DNA of 64,000 nucleotides. It comes from Anadara kagoshimensis (taxonomy: Eukaryota > Mollusca > Bivalvia > Arcoida > Arcidae). A model generated the notes under the pieces. It ran no database searches, had not been told where the DNA came from, and worked only from the letters and a program-made list of their open reading frames with translations. The stretch spans positions 41,247,530 to 41,311,529 of the forward strand of contig CM037869.1 in the NCBI GenBank assembly GCA_021292105.1, given 5' to 3'. Positions 31,661 through 42,065 of the stretch are shown one piece after another (position 1 is the stretch's first letter; each line of letters starts with the position of its first letter). Made by a program: the position numbers and the translations under genes.

Positions 31661-32248
31661 GCAATGGTAACTTATGCACTGGAACTCTAAAGATGTATGG
31701 GCTTGCCCAGGGACAGTCCATATTATATAATATATATTTTTTCAACCTGTGATGGTATGGGCAGTAGAAAAAAACTCAACGGGCCATGCTATAACTTTTA
31801 TACAATTTACAATAATTGCCCTTGTCCAGAATAGTCACCCGAGGGCATCGCCCGAGAAGTCCGCTTCTGATGAACTGCAAAAAACGACTGGCCGCCATTG
31901 TTATTGTTTACCAAATGACAACACAGTTCTGTTGTACGAGTTATTTCCCTTGTACCGGGTGATAATAGTATTATCACATGGCTGTGAGAGGTTGTCACAC
32001 GCTTACAGTAATTTTGTGGAAAATAACTTATTTGTTACATGTCATGTTATTGGAAAACATCCAACGAAAAGCGTTTTGATATATGTGAGGTATAATAATG
32101 TACTTTACTAAATGTACAGGTATTGTGTTTTAATTGTGGTACATGTCTTTTGAAACACCCTGTACATGTATAACATTTTTATAAGGGTGCACAGTACATC
32201 ATTATCAAATTAAATGTTGAGTGTACGGTTGATAGAGGAAACTACAAA

Positions 32249-32324
32249 ATGTTCAATTTCTTGGCTGTCTTAGTTTTATGTATTCCTGCTATTTTTGCTG
32301 ACTCGATAAAATTTCAAGATTGTG
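32249..32324 (+). CDS. NPC2: NPC2 copy 2, exon 1
   Basis: Signal peptide plus DSIKFQDC and the first base of Gly; donor GTGAGT at 32325. The start ATG is preceded by 'actacaaa', which fits a eukaryotic start context (A at -3). Confidence 0.92.
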
Positions 32325-35300
32325 GTGAGTATAATAAAAAAAGCTTATTATTCTTTCGTCAAATATCCTGAATAACTTTTGACCATCATAGTAGATTGTG
32401 GTGGTCTAACGTGCTGAAATCTGCCCCATGTGAGTCGGTGTGAAACTAGGACATATTCCAGTATAAGTGTTAGAACGTTGCTTGTAGATGGTCGGTGGTT
32501 TTTCTCACAGCACTCCGTTTTTTAACCATCCAAAATCTCTCCGTCTCGATATAAATAAACGCTAAAATCTGCCCCGTATGAGGAGGTGTGACATTTACAC
32601 AGGTTCCAGTGTGAGAAAGCTGCTTGTAGATGGTCGGTGGTTTTTCTCACAGCACTCCGTTTTTTAACCATCCAAAATCTCTCCGTCTCGATATAAGTGA
32701 ACACTTAAATCTGCCCCATATGAGGCGGTGTGTCACTTAGACAGGTTCCAGTGTGAGGAAACTGCTTGTAGATGGTCAGTGGTTTTTCTCACAGCACTCC
32801 GTTTTTAACCATCCAAAATCTTTCCGCCTCGATATAAGTGTTCACTAAAACCTGCCACGTATGAGGCGGTGTGTCACTTAGACAGGTTCCAGTGTAAGGA
32901 AGCTGCTTGTAGATGGTAGATGGTTTTTCTCACAGCACTCCGTTTTTAACCATCCAAAATCTCTCCGCCTCGATATAAGTGAACGAATCTTGACAGAGCC
33001 TTAAAGCCTAATTACTCCGACTAAGAATGTGCTCTTGTAGTGGACTAAATCGCTTACGGATCATAACACCTCATGAGCAACGCCTAACAGGGGGACAAAC
33101 TCTAATGTGAGAAAGTTTTTCAGTTTGCCTACCGTAGCTTAAGGTCGATGGGTTACTTCGGACACCCCAATAACTGGCCGTCATGATATAAGTACAAGAA
33201 TAATGACTGGGGCAAAAACTAATATTTTTTGCTTTTATAGAGGCGGTTAGTTCAGAAATGCTGGGGGACACCGGAGTAGTGCTCGGGGAAAACCACTGGC
33301 CTTCGTCAGTGAGCGAACCAACAGAATTGTTCACAGTAAGATAAAGTCAAACCTGTCTATAAAGGCCACCCATGGGAACCAGTAAAATGACCTTAATGGG
33401 CAGGTGACCTTTATATACAGGTTCAAATGATATGAATAAAGATCAATAGAATACAATTCTACTGGCCTTTATAAGCAGGTAGCCCTTACATAGAAGTGGT
33501 TTTTAAGGTAGTTTGGACTGTATATCCGAAAGAGATTCGCATCTAGGCTTAAGAGCTCTCTTAGGACCACTCGATCACACTTCAATGAGCCTGAATTACA
33601 GAGATGATAAGCTTAATACTTTCAATAAAGGCTCTCGTTCTGATTTATCTATTACTTTTTTCAAAATCTTCTGTTGCTATATATCAAGTTTACACATTCA
33701 TGTCGTGGCGGGCGTAGCTAGGTAAACAAGTAATTCCCTTCCAAAACACTCGGTGTCACAAATTTGGTGGAAGTCCACGACATCAACTGAATTTGCCAGT
33801 TTTCACTTTGCTTTTTTATTGTGAATAAAACATAGTGTTGTGCGTTTCTTTATTATTTTTATTTTTTCCAGTTCAAAGGTTTTACTTTTTATTGCAATTT
33901 GAACATGGTTTGATATGTTTATTTTTTTTTTTTAGGGTCATCAGCAAAAGTTACCGATGTTGATGTATCTAACTGTAAATCAGAACCATGTCCATTTGTA
34001 CATTCAACAAACGAAACGCTGAAACTAACATTTATTCCAGGTAAACGCCATTTTGTTTCATACTAACTTCCGCAACTGCGTGCGCAACCATGTAAAATTA
34101 AAAAAGACAAAAACTTGTTTCTGAAAATACGCACTTAAGCAACAGTCAACGGAACACAAACATCAAACAACACAAGTTAAAGACACAGCCGAACACAATA
34201 TCCAAATGACGTTCCACAGTTTTATGTTCCTTTCCTTCTCATCGTTAATTTCACATGTGGCGAGTATAAGTAGCTAGACAGGAAATGCTTATTCTTCTGT
34301 AACACCCGGTCTCATTTTTCTTGTGAAAATTTTCGAGTTTACCTAAATGTTCCAGTTTTCTAAGTTTTACTTTCCGGATTGCGATTTGGACATGGACGTT
34401 TATGTTTCTTTTCATCACACGATCTGTTTGAGACAGTAAAATACTCTTCATATCCATAAAAATCAAATAAATTTGAATAAAGATTAAGATTTTTCACTTA
34501 CTTGTACGTAGTCGTAACAGGAAATCTGTATGCGCATCCGCGATCAGACTAGAATATATTATATCAGATATATCTGCACAGGGTAAAACGTTGACGATAT
34601 GGCGATTTAACATGTTGAAAAACTAGACAGATGGCGGATTCTGTTGTGCATATGACGTAAAACGTCAACAAGGACATCACTTCCAGTGTAAACTTCGCCA
34701 TTTTCGCAATGTAAAATCCCCATAACGCCAACATTCCCCTTTCTACAGACATACATTATGACAATCGTGGATGCGCATACAGATATCCTGTTACGACTAG
34801 GTACAAGTAAGCGAAACATATCAATCTTTTATTCAAACGTATTTGATTTTCTATGGATATAAAGAGTATTTAAATGTCACAAACAGAGTGGTTTCTACAG
34901 TAATGTTAAACTTGATTTTGTAATGACCATGTTGTTTTTGTCTTCTTGCAGATAAAAATTCTACAGATCCACAAATAAAAGTCTATGGTATAATAGCTGG
35001 AGTTCCAGTTCCATTTCCGGTTTCGCCCGATGCCTGCAAAAGTAAATATATGCCATGTCCTGTTGTGAAAGGCAAGAATACACCGTTTGGTATTGTAATT
35101 TACGTATCTCCCCAATATCCGAAGGTAAATCTTAATTATTCCCCCTGCTTAAAAAGTGGGGGTATATAGTGATAGGAGTGTCCGCCCGTGTGTCCGTCCG
35201 TCCTTCCGTCCTTCACGGTTACAGCTTAGGGTACCTATCTCTTATCCGCAACTCCCCCTTAACCCTTCAATGGATTTTCATGAAACTTTCCCACAATCTT

Positions 35301-36607
35301 TGTGATATAATGTAGATGTGCGTCTCCTATTTAAGAATTTGATCCGATGGATTTTTTATGTAGGGGGAGCGGGGTTTTTTTGAGCTTTTGGCTCATAGTT
35401 TTTCTAGTTTTATTTTGATATAATATTGTATTTGCTATTTCGTCAGCGCATTGTCTGGACCAAGTATGTCTTTTCTAAAAAGCGACAGACTAAGCCCTCA
35501 AAAATTTATGTCCGTCATCACGTGTATGATATTGTTGATAAGCATGATGTCTCTGTATTCTAAAATACCTTGGATATCTTTAAAGCCCCTTGGTTCCAAT
35601 AGTTCACCAAAGATAGCTGGTAGTCAAATAGACAATGCCCGGTCATGTTGTCGACGAAACCTGGAAACCATCGTGTTGTTTTTGCTAATGGTAGCAATGG
35701 GGTTCAACACTGTTCCACCAAAAATCCCTGTCGGTGTCTCTGTTTCAAAAATTATCCTGGATATATTTGATGTCCAATAGATCTTTTATTTTCGATTTTT
35801 ATTACGGGAGGTGTTTAGCCCTCGGGATAGACATGTAAAAAGAGGATTTTCGACCATTAATAAAACTTTTAGTATAACGTATTTGTTTCGAATAAACACG
35901 CTCTGTGTCCTGTTATAGTTGCTTCATTTTTCTATCATTATTAACAAAAAGTTTTCTTACTATCTTATTTCATTTATTAAAATATTTTTATACTTTCCAT
36001 AGTCCGAATTCCTTTACTATTTGTCAAACCGAAAGGTCACGAGCCATGTGGTGTTTCAAAATGGCAGGTATAACAATATGAATTCTCTGTGTAGCGTTAA
36101 AAAACGGCCTTGTACAAGTGTCAGAAGGAAGATTTGAATAAAATTTGTACATAAGTTTGACAAAAACATATTTTCCTTTCAAGTACTGCAAGTTAGTTGA
36201 TCACCATGCTTATATTTATTTGTTGAAATAGTAGAATAATATGCAACTTCCAACTGGAGGCTGCAAATTTCCGCATTTTGGTATATAGGGACAGTTTCTG
36301 TCGTCCCACGGCCCCATATAAATAAAAAGAACCACCAGTTGACGACAGAAATAATTCGGTCTACCTTCGGGAGCACCCGGCCTCATTTTCCTGGTTGAAA
36401 TTCTAGTGTTTAACCTACTTTGCTTTTAGATTGTGATTTGAACATATACTGGATATGTTTGTTTTTTATGTAAACGTTTTCTGTTTTTGTTTTTCATTAC
36501 AGCTTCGACTTCTGGTTAAACTAGAGATAATGGATGATGATAAAAATGACTTGGTCTGTGTTGTATTTCCTGCCGTTATAATGGACCCACCATCAACCTC
36601 GGGATAA
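32249..36607 (+). CDS. NPC2: NPC2-like secreted sterol-binding protein (ML domain), copy 2, complete in four exons
   Basis: Spliced from 32249-32324, 33936-34040, 34952-35124 and 36503-36607 (459 nt, 152 residues). The signal peptide MFNFLAVLVLCIPAIFA is followed by DSIKFQDCGSSAK. The domain carries EPCPF, the sequon TNETLK, GIIAGVPVPFPV, SPQYPK and DLVCVVFPAVI. The mature part has exactly the six Cys expected for three disulfides, unlike copy 1. The C-terminus adds PPSTSG. Gene structure (phases 1, 1, 0) and the first three coding-exon lengths equal those of copy 1; about 60% of mature residues are identical (77/129 by hand). The two genes are therefore a tandem duplication old enough to diverge in sequence and introns. 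The role is lumenal or extracellular sterol/lipid carriage by family membership. Confidence 0.94.
32420..32990 (+). repeat. 142-bp tandem array in NPC2 copy 2 intron 1
   Basis: 'tttctcacagcactccgttt' occurs at 32501, 32643, 32784 and 32926 (steps of 142, 141 and 142). Each unit has 'tgaggcggtgtgtcacttag', 'gctgcttgtagatggtcgg' and 'cctcgatataagtgaac'. The unit resembles the body and tail of a SINE. Open frames inside are repeat-derived. Confidence 0.92.
33170..33338 (+). mobile_element. SINE fragment in NPC2 copy 2 intron 1
   Basis: 'catgatataagtacaagaat', 'gctcggggaaaaccactggc' and 'agtgagcgaaccaaca' match the SINE body seen elsewhere in the window. It abuts a family B element. Confidence 0.5.
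33339..33523. mobile_element. Family B foldback MITE
   Basis: 'gtcaaacctgtctataaagg' at the left and 'tagtttggactgta' at the right. Reverse orientation relative to 1198-1378. Confidence 0.82.
33700..33925 (-). repeat. Family C copy ending at the NPC2 copy 2 exon 2 acceptor
   Basis: 'gtggcgggcgtagctaggt', 'tggtggaagtccacg' and 'gaacatggtttgatatg'. Its terminal T-rich end supplies the pyrimidine tract of the exon 2 acceptor. Confidence 0.7.
33936..34040 (+). CDS. NPC2: NPC2 copy 2, exon 2
   Basis: The acceptor follows a run of 13 T ending TTTAG. It encodes SSAKVTDVDVSNC to LTFIP. The donor is GTAAAC at 34041. Confidence 0.94.
34190..34420 (-). repeat. Family C copy in NPC2 copy 2 intron 2
   Basis: 'tgacgttccacagttttatg', 'cacatgtggcgagtataag', 'taacacccggtctcattttt' and 'gcgatttggacatggacg'. 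Confidence 0.75.
34494..34815. mobile_element. Family E inverted-repeat element, copy 2
   Basis: Ends 'cacttacttgtacgtagtcg' and 'cgactaggtacaagtaagcg', centre 'gtgcatatgacgtaaaacg'. Opposite orientation to the copy at 25565-25870. It lies in intron 2 and explains the reverse open frames at 34564-34819. Confidence 0.85.
34952..35124 (+). CDS. NPC2: NPC2 copy 2, exon 3
   Basis: The acceptor is TTCTTGCAG and the donor GTAAAT. It encodes the YGIIAGVPVPFPV core, the DACKSKYMPCP loop and IVIYVSPQYPK. Confidence 0.94.
35137..35390. repeat. Family F repeat in NPC2 copy 2 intron 3
   Basis: 'ccccctgcttaaaaagtggg', 'cgtgtgtccgtccgtccttc', 'agggtacctatctcttatcc' and 'catgaaactttcccacaatc'; reverse of the copy at 12905-13140. 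Confidence 0.82.
35500..35790 (-). repeat. Family C terminal module, duplicated
   Basis: 'ttgataagcatgatgtctct' with 'ataccttggatatctt', and later 'cggtgtctctgtttcaaaaa' with 'tatcctggatatatttgatg', are two copies of the same end module. The open frame 35451-35780 is made of these, so I reject it as a gene. Confidence 0.6.
36365..36465 (-). repeat. Family C fragment just before NPC2 copy 2 exon 4
   Basis: 'cgggagcacccggcctcatt' and 'gatttgaacatatactgg'. Confidence 0.65.
36503..36607 (+). CDS. NPC2: NPC2 copy 2, exon 4
   Basis: The acceptor is TTTTCATTACAG. It encodes LRLLVKLEIMDDD through FPAVIMDPPSTSG and TAA. Confidence 0.94.
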   Translation, partial: LRLLVKLEIMDDDKNDLVCVVFPAVIMDPPSTSG

Positions 36608-36739
36608 CCATCGTCGAACTAAGGATGACTGTCATCTGTCTATAAACTAAAGTTTTCAAAAGTTAATGTAGAAATTTGTACTGTAAATTTAAAATGCATT
36701 AAAAGTTGAACTAATGTCGAACTCTTTACTGGTTATAAT

Positions 36740-36745
36740 AATAAA
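36740..36745 (+). terminator. Polyadenylation signal of NPC2 copy 2
   Basis: AATAAA lies 133 bp after the stop, nearly the same distance as in copy 1. Confidence 0.6.
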
Positions 36746-36949
36746 ACAAAAGAAAACTTTGACGTCATAGTTTCCACAACCTCACATACTCTACCAACTG
36801 AACTTCCATAAGTGTGTGTTTCATATCTAAGGTTATCTGAGAGTTACTCCCCTTACCCCATTTATATTGATTTGGACGTCTACAAATTGTTTGCATAGTG
36901 GAGTTGGGTATTTTTATTGCTATTTTAAACACGAGTCCTTCTCTTATAT

Positions 36950-38010
36950 CGAGGTTGTCAGATTAGGAATGGTAAAGAAAACCTGAGTACCTGGAGAAAC
37001 TACCTACTTCCTGCGAACTGACAAACTTTCTTACCGAGTCGAGGCGATAGGTGGTGTTGTGCACATAAGCGTGCGCCTAACGTGACCACTGGACTAACAT
37101 GATTTGGTATATATACTAAGTGTGTATCCTCTTTGTGGAGTGGATTGGAGTGGGAGTGAGTGCAGTAATGGGATTTTATGCCTCAGTCAAGATTCTTTCA
37201 CTTGTAATACCAGTCATTCAAATCACAATCCAAAAAGCAGTGAAAGCTTTGAAAATGGGCATATAAAGATCTTTTGATGTGCGTCTGGGTACTCGTGTTT
37301 AAAGGTGTGTATGCTCGTGTATGCACATGTGCGAGTTAGTTACTTTATGCTTGTTTTATTTGATTGAGTCGAATTACACGTTTGGACATAAGGATTCCTA
37401 AGGCTATATATAATATCCGTATCAAAGTCATGTCCAGTGCGCCTACTTCCATCTAGGCAGGTTTTTGGAACAAAAGACCATTTTGAAGGTCATTTAAGAA
37501 ACAACAGTCTTGATCATCATATGAACAAAAAAATATGCGGATTTGATTTAGATGGTATTCAAGGTTTTTTCATTGATACGGAAGTGACCAGTTCTGATAT
37601 TAAAGAAACATGAGTGTCCGACGAAAACCATGGAGCTTCCACAAGCACACCGACAAACTTTCTGACAATAGAATCTGCTCCGACTAGATCGGGCAAATGA
37701 AGTGTTGAACGTGGACTTCATACTTAAAGAAAAAGGGAAATAATTTGTTGATCAACTATACCGTGAAGCAATCAAGCAAATCCAAGAAGCCCGAACAATA
37801 ACCTGTGGAAGAAATAACACCGGAAAATTAAAATTGAAAGAAATATGCAAATGCACTACCCGTATGATAGAAAGTATACTCAACAAAATCCGGTGTCATC
37901 AACCTAATGAGGCTTAGTGATGTTATTACACTACTATTAGACACTTTCCTAATTAGGCTTAATCTGAAATTACAGGGCGATTTACATAAATTACATTACG
38001 TCTAATATAT
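36950..38010. other. Intergenic stretch with SINE-body fragments
   Basis: Fragments with 'gacaaactttcttaccgag' (37018) and 'ccgacaaactttctgacaat' (37649) belong to the SINE body seen at 20100-20430. The rest appears single-copy; no gene recognised. Confidence 0.45.
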
Positions 38011-38013
38011 GAA

Positions 38014-38577
38014 TACAGTACAGACCTGTCGAAAGTTTAACAATGATCTAACAAAAAGAAATGTTGAGTTGAGTAATGGTGTTTAACGTCCAAGTCAAAA
38101 ATATTTCACTTATATCGAGACGTCGACAGCTATAGGCGAAGGTGCAGAAATTTTGCCTGTGCGTTGTGCTGATGGCATTATACAGCAGGGTTCGTTATCG
38201 TGCCAAGCCTACCAAGACACGGGACCTCGTTTATTTAAGTTCTTATCCGAAAGAACCGTCTCTTTCATTTCGTAATGCCGAATGCTTGGCGAAAGAACTG
38301 TCACTATCCACTTTTAAGTCTTGGGTCGGACCCGACCGGGTTTCGAACCCACGACCTCCCACTTACGGAGCGAGCACTCTACCAACTGAGCTACCACAGT
38401 GGAGCTAACGAAAAGGAGACGAAGCTCGGCAGCCTAGTAGCCGAAATAGGGATAGTTAGCGGCCAAAAAGCTGCCGGGAGATAATTAACAGCGGCCCAAA
38501 AAGCTCTCGAAGATGACCTGCCAATTCAGACCTTATTCGTAAGCTTAATGTTAAACTTTTGACAGGCCTGTACTCGG
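38014..38577. mobile_element. Family A TIR element interrupted by a SINE
   Basis: The left end TACAGTACAGACCTGTCG and right end 'cttttgacaggcctgtactc' belong to one element once the SINE at 38059-38404 is removed. The sequence 'ctaacaaaaag' (38048) recurs as 'ctaacgaaaag' (38405), the expected target duplication. Confidence 0.85.
38059..38404 (-). mobile_element. tRNA-derived SINE (family S1), most complete copy
   Basis: Read on the minus strand the head begins 'ccactgtggtagctcagttg' (A box), then 'gtgggttcgaaacccggtcg' (B box), followed by a body and a tail with 'aaatatttttgacttgg'. About 346 bp. It explains the plus-strand open frames at 38142-38484. Confidence 0.88.
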
Positions 38578-38579
38578 AG

Positions 38580-39355
38580 AAAGATAGGATTTGTTTGCAA
38601 ATACGGACAATTGAAGGTGCTAGGTTTATTAAAACATTAACCAAGTATCAAGTCTAAAAGCGCGTCGGAAATAAGTAGTTTTTTCTGCGAATTGAAAATT
38701 GCGTAAATGGATGGCGGATGGAGAACCACTTTTTCTAGATTAAAGCTTAGTAGTAAAATTGAAACGAACTGAATTTTAAAATCAACTTCTATGGATGGTG
38801 GATTAAGTATGGATTAAACATGATGATAATCCTATTAAAATCACGGAAATATACAAGTTGAATTAAAAAGACACGACACTATGGCGTATATTTTGTTGTT
38901 AATTGTATGCAAAAAATTGAGCTTGGAATTAGACCAGTATTTCCTGGAAAAGACAGGAACTACATGTAACTTTAACTAATTAATTTCAAATTAGGTTTAC
39001 TAATTATCACAAGGATACCAATCCCCGATAGTGGGACATTATAAAGCACAAGCTTGCTGATTACACTGTCTCCAATCTGGGTTAAAAATACACCAGTGCA
39101 GTTCATATTGTGTTTTTTCAAAGCATTGTATTTTCATCAAACATTTTAGAACTTAACGTCTCGATATAAATGAAGTGAAAGGATCTTGTTTTATGCGCAA
39201 AACACCATTACTCAACCAACTTTTCTTTTAATAAATTAATTTTTTTTATTTATTGTTTCTTTTTTGCATAGGTTCTTACGTGTTTCTGGTTGTATTGTTT
39301 GTTGCAAAGTACATATTTCAGCTGTAACTATATTCAAACAGAACAATTGCCTTAA
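38580..39355. other. Intergenic, nothing recognised except a SINE tail
   Basis: AT-rich. At 39158-39220 'gtctcgatataaatgaagtg' and 'caaaacaccattactcaacc' form a short SINE tail on the plus strand. Confidence 0.45.
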
Positions 39356-39359
39356 CATA

Positions 39360-39535
39360 ATAAAAAAGCATACCAAAACCATGTCTAAACCACAATCCTA
39401 ACGGAAAGTAAAAACTTTGAAACTGGCAAATTAAATTACACACTTGAGCTTCCGCAAGTAAAGTAAAACCGTATGCTCCAGAAGGTAAACACTCCCTGTT
39501 TAGCTAGCAAACCAAGCCACATGGAAAATAAACTT
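39360..39535 (+). repeat. Family C copy
   Basis: 'gcataccaaaaccatgtcta', 'aagtaaaaactttgaaactg', 'cacttgagcttccgc' and 'tgtttagctagcaaaccaag'. Confidence 0.78.
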
Positions 39536-39984
39536 GAACATACAGTCAATCAAAGTCTGTCATAATAACTGTGTTTCGCCTTTTCTTGTCTTGTCTTATT
39601 GGACTGTTTTGACAGTGATTGTATTGTGTCGTGTTCTTGGTTACGTTTGTTGTTACCAAGTGTATACATGTAGTTTTCGTGCAATTTTTTTTATTCGGTT
39701 GTAGTTGAACATACTTGTGAGTTTTTTCTCATACTTTCTTTAGATATCTTTAATATCATAAACTGGCCATCTCATTTTACATCAGAGAAATTACTGAAAT
39801 CATTTATTAATTCTTTTTATGAATCTCAAGAATTAAATTGAGAACAAGTTCATGTGGTGTGTGAGGTTCTGATTCCCTTTGTGTAAGTGTTTACGTGAGG
39901 CGACCTTTAAAGTATAGTACAGTTGCCCACAATGCTGCAAAAAAATATCGCACACAGACCACTTAGGTTCATCATATTGATTTC

Positions 39985-40373
39985 GAGCCAACCAATAAAG
40001 GCCAATGGCACGAACGAAATCCTTCCGGTGGAAACCACAGAGGTGCACCGCTGTGAGTTCGAGTCCCGCTCAGATCACATGTACATGTGGGAAAGTGAAT
40101 TTTCCTTGCCATTGTCCTTTATTGGTTCATCTGATGTCAGTATAATGTGACTGGGGGAGTGGTACGCTTGTCTGCGGCGTAGTGACTCGGTGAGCTAGCA
40201 CCTTAAAGTCACTCTAAGTGCACACTGGTACAAGGCAAACCATAAAACACATGTGCAGACTTCACATGCTCATTCATAGATAAATCCATAGAGATTAATA
40301 AAATAGTTATCGTCGTGAATAGCTGAAAAATTTCTGATGCGACGTAAAGCTACTTTTAACAACAACAACAACA
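39985..40373 (+). mobile_element. SINE (family S2), 5'-eroded
   Basis: 'gctgtgagttcgagtcccgc' (B box), 'gtgactcggtgagctagcac', 'gttatcgtcgtgaatagctg' and 'gcgacgtaaagctac', ending in (AAC)n. It matches 6969-7333 along most of its length. Confidence 0.82.
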
Positions 40374-40510
40374 CGGCCGTGTGTCCGGATTCGAATTTAC
40401 GACCCCAAGTTTTCCAGTCCAACGCTCTACCAAATGTGCTTCATGCTCCACATGCCTCAGGTTTTGAAATATAAAACCTATACCACTCGGTCATCACGGC
40501 CCCCGCGAAT
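40374..40510 (-). mobile_element. SINE head (family S6), tRNA-like
   Basis: The plus strand reads 'ggattcgaatttacgacccc' and 'ccaacgctctaccaaatgtg', i.e. on the minus strand an A box 'tttggtagagcgttggact' and a B box 'aaattcgaatcc'. It directly follows the S2 SINE tail. Confidence 0.6.
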
Positions 40511-40818
40511 AAAAAGGGATAAAAACCCTTCATTATATTCCAATACTACATGAACATTTACTTTTACAGAAACATAATCTTATTTATGCGATGACACTTA
40601 ATTTTGCACCCGACACGCCTCTAGATAAACAGATCATAAATAATGTTAAACTTGAACATCTCAAATATATTTTCAAAAAAATTGAGTTTTAATTGCTTAA
40701 AAATATTTTAAAATCTAAAAACGGGGATCAAGTTAAATCTTTTAATCAGCTATTGAAACTATGGATAAATTTATCATTTTGTAATTTATATAATTTTACT
40801 AAAATAATGCATTTACAG

Positions 40819-41199
40819 GTAGCATTTGGCGACAAGGGTGATGATTGTACGAGATATATTGAAACAAGAGACTGCTTAATTCCTACACAACCCGATATGT
40901 ATGGTTTCCTGACAATTAATAATGCTCCCCTATCCTGTTTAACCGTCCAAAATGAGATATTCGGGGCTCATTTATCTTGTTCGCTGACTCTATATACGGA
41001 TATGAGATACTACGCTGATCGTAAACTTACCAAAAATATCCCGTTATTCCTATCAATGGTATTAAATCACTTATTTTTATCACTGGAAATGGACATAGCT
41101 AAACAACAAGGCCGTATAAAGGAATCTGGTGTGTGTACTCGGGGGCAAATAAATATTAAACTATGTTTTGTTTTATCGCCAAAGTTTACAGACCATTAA
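40819..41199 (+). CDS. Candidate terminal exon of an unidentified gene
   Basis: After a plausible acceptor 'catttacag' the frame is open for 126 codons to TAA. It begins VAFGDKGDDCTRYIETRDC and has five Cys in the first 56 residues, then a mixed hydrophobic stretch (NIPLFLSMVLNHLFLSLEM). Codon-like composition and higher GC contrast with the AT-rich DNA on both sides. No upstream exon could be paired with it in the window, and I do not recognise the family; it could be a retained piece of a lost gene. Confidence is low. Confidence 0.35.
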   Translation, partial: VAFGDKGDDCTRYIETRDCLIPTQPDMYGFLTINNAPLSCLTVQNEIFGAHLSCSLTLYTDMRYYADRKLTKNIPLFLSMVLNHLFLSLEMDIAKQQGRIKESGVCTRGQINIKLCFVLSPKFTDH

Positions 41200-41212
41200 G
41201 TGCGTTTCTAAT

Positions 41213-41580
41213 ATATATTTATGTATGTATTTATATGTTAAAGGATTTGTCTGAACTTTTCTCACAAACTGAAGAATTGTTACTGTTGCAAGTGTATTTT
41301 GGGGTGGGAGTGCAGTAAATAAATAGCCACGTAGATTTTGCTTTATCAATAACGAATTCCGTTTAAATACCTTTAAGAACATTTCCTAAAATGTACAATG
41401 TATGTATTTATATGTTAAAAGTTATGTCTGAACTTTTCTCACAAACTGAGGAATTGTTACTGCTACAAGTGTTTTTTGGGGTGGGAGTGCAGTAAATACA
41501 TAGCCACGTAGATTTTGTTTTATCAATAACGAATTCCGTTTGCATACCTTAAAGAAAAAATTTTAAAATGTATTTCTCTG
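41213..41580 (+). repeat. 183-bp direct duplication
   Basis: 'gtatgtatttatatgttaaa' at about 41221 and 41402, each followed by 'ctgaacttttctcacaaact', 'ggggtgggagtgcagtaaat' and 'atcaataacgaattccgttt'. Copies are close to identical. Confidence 0.93.
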
Positions 41581-41849
41581 ATTTTTTTATTTTCTTTTTT
41601 TAATGTGGTTTTTTATTTGTCTCTTGTCTAAAAAATTGGAAGTCAATTTAACTTATTTTTACAGACCTTTGTGGTCATTTCTGAGTTTTTTTTCTTAAAT
41701 TTTTCAAGTTTGAAAATTTAAATGTGGAATTTGAATTGGTGATGTACATATGATCCCTGCTTCGAATGTATTTTGACGTGCTTTCAACTATTTTGAGAAC
41801 ATACAAAAACATTGTCTTGGTTTGGACTTATTATCGAAAACGTTTATAG

Positions 41850-42065
41850 AATTCGATGTATATCCATTTTGCTAATGGATTTCTAAACTGGAAGATACGG
41901 TCTCACTTTTCTGATAGGAGTACAACTCTTTCACTCAATTTGCCATTTTTCAATAACTTTGCTTTTGGGATTGTGATTTGAACATGGAACTGAAGTGATG
42001 CCGGGTGTTCCGGAAGGGCCACCACTCCCTATCTAGCTAGCTACACACGCGCGTCGCGTGTGACA
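41850..42065. repeat. Family C fragments
   Basis: 'gattgtgatttgaacatgga' on the minus-strand pattern meets 'agtgatgccgggtgttccgg' and 'tatctagctagctacac' on the plus-strand pattern near 41990, another inverted junction. Confidence 0.65.

Noticed and set aside
31272..31745. 157-codon open frame on the minus strand
   Set aside because: Much of it is a family C element; the protein has no domain and the frame reads through repeat sequence.
31749..32111. 120-codon plus-strand frame just before NPC2 copy 2
   Set aside because: No recognisable domain or splice link to the NPC2 exons; it lies in presumed upstream flank and ends in AT-rich DNA.
35451..35780. 109-codon frame in NPC2 copy 2 intron 3
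   Set aside because: Made of two copies of a family C end module.
38142..38484. Two overlapping plus-strand frames
   Set aside because: Both are translations of an inverted tRNA-derived SINE and the family A element around it.
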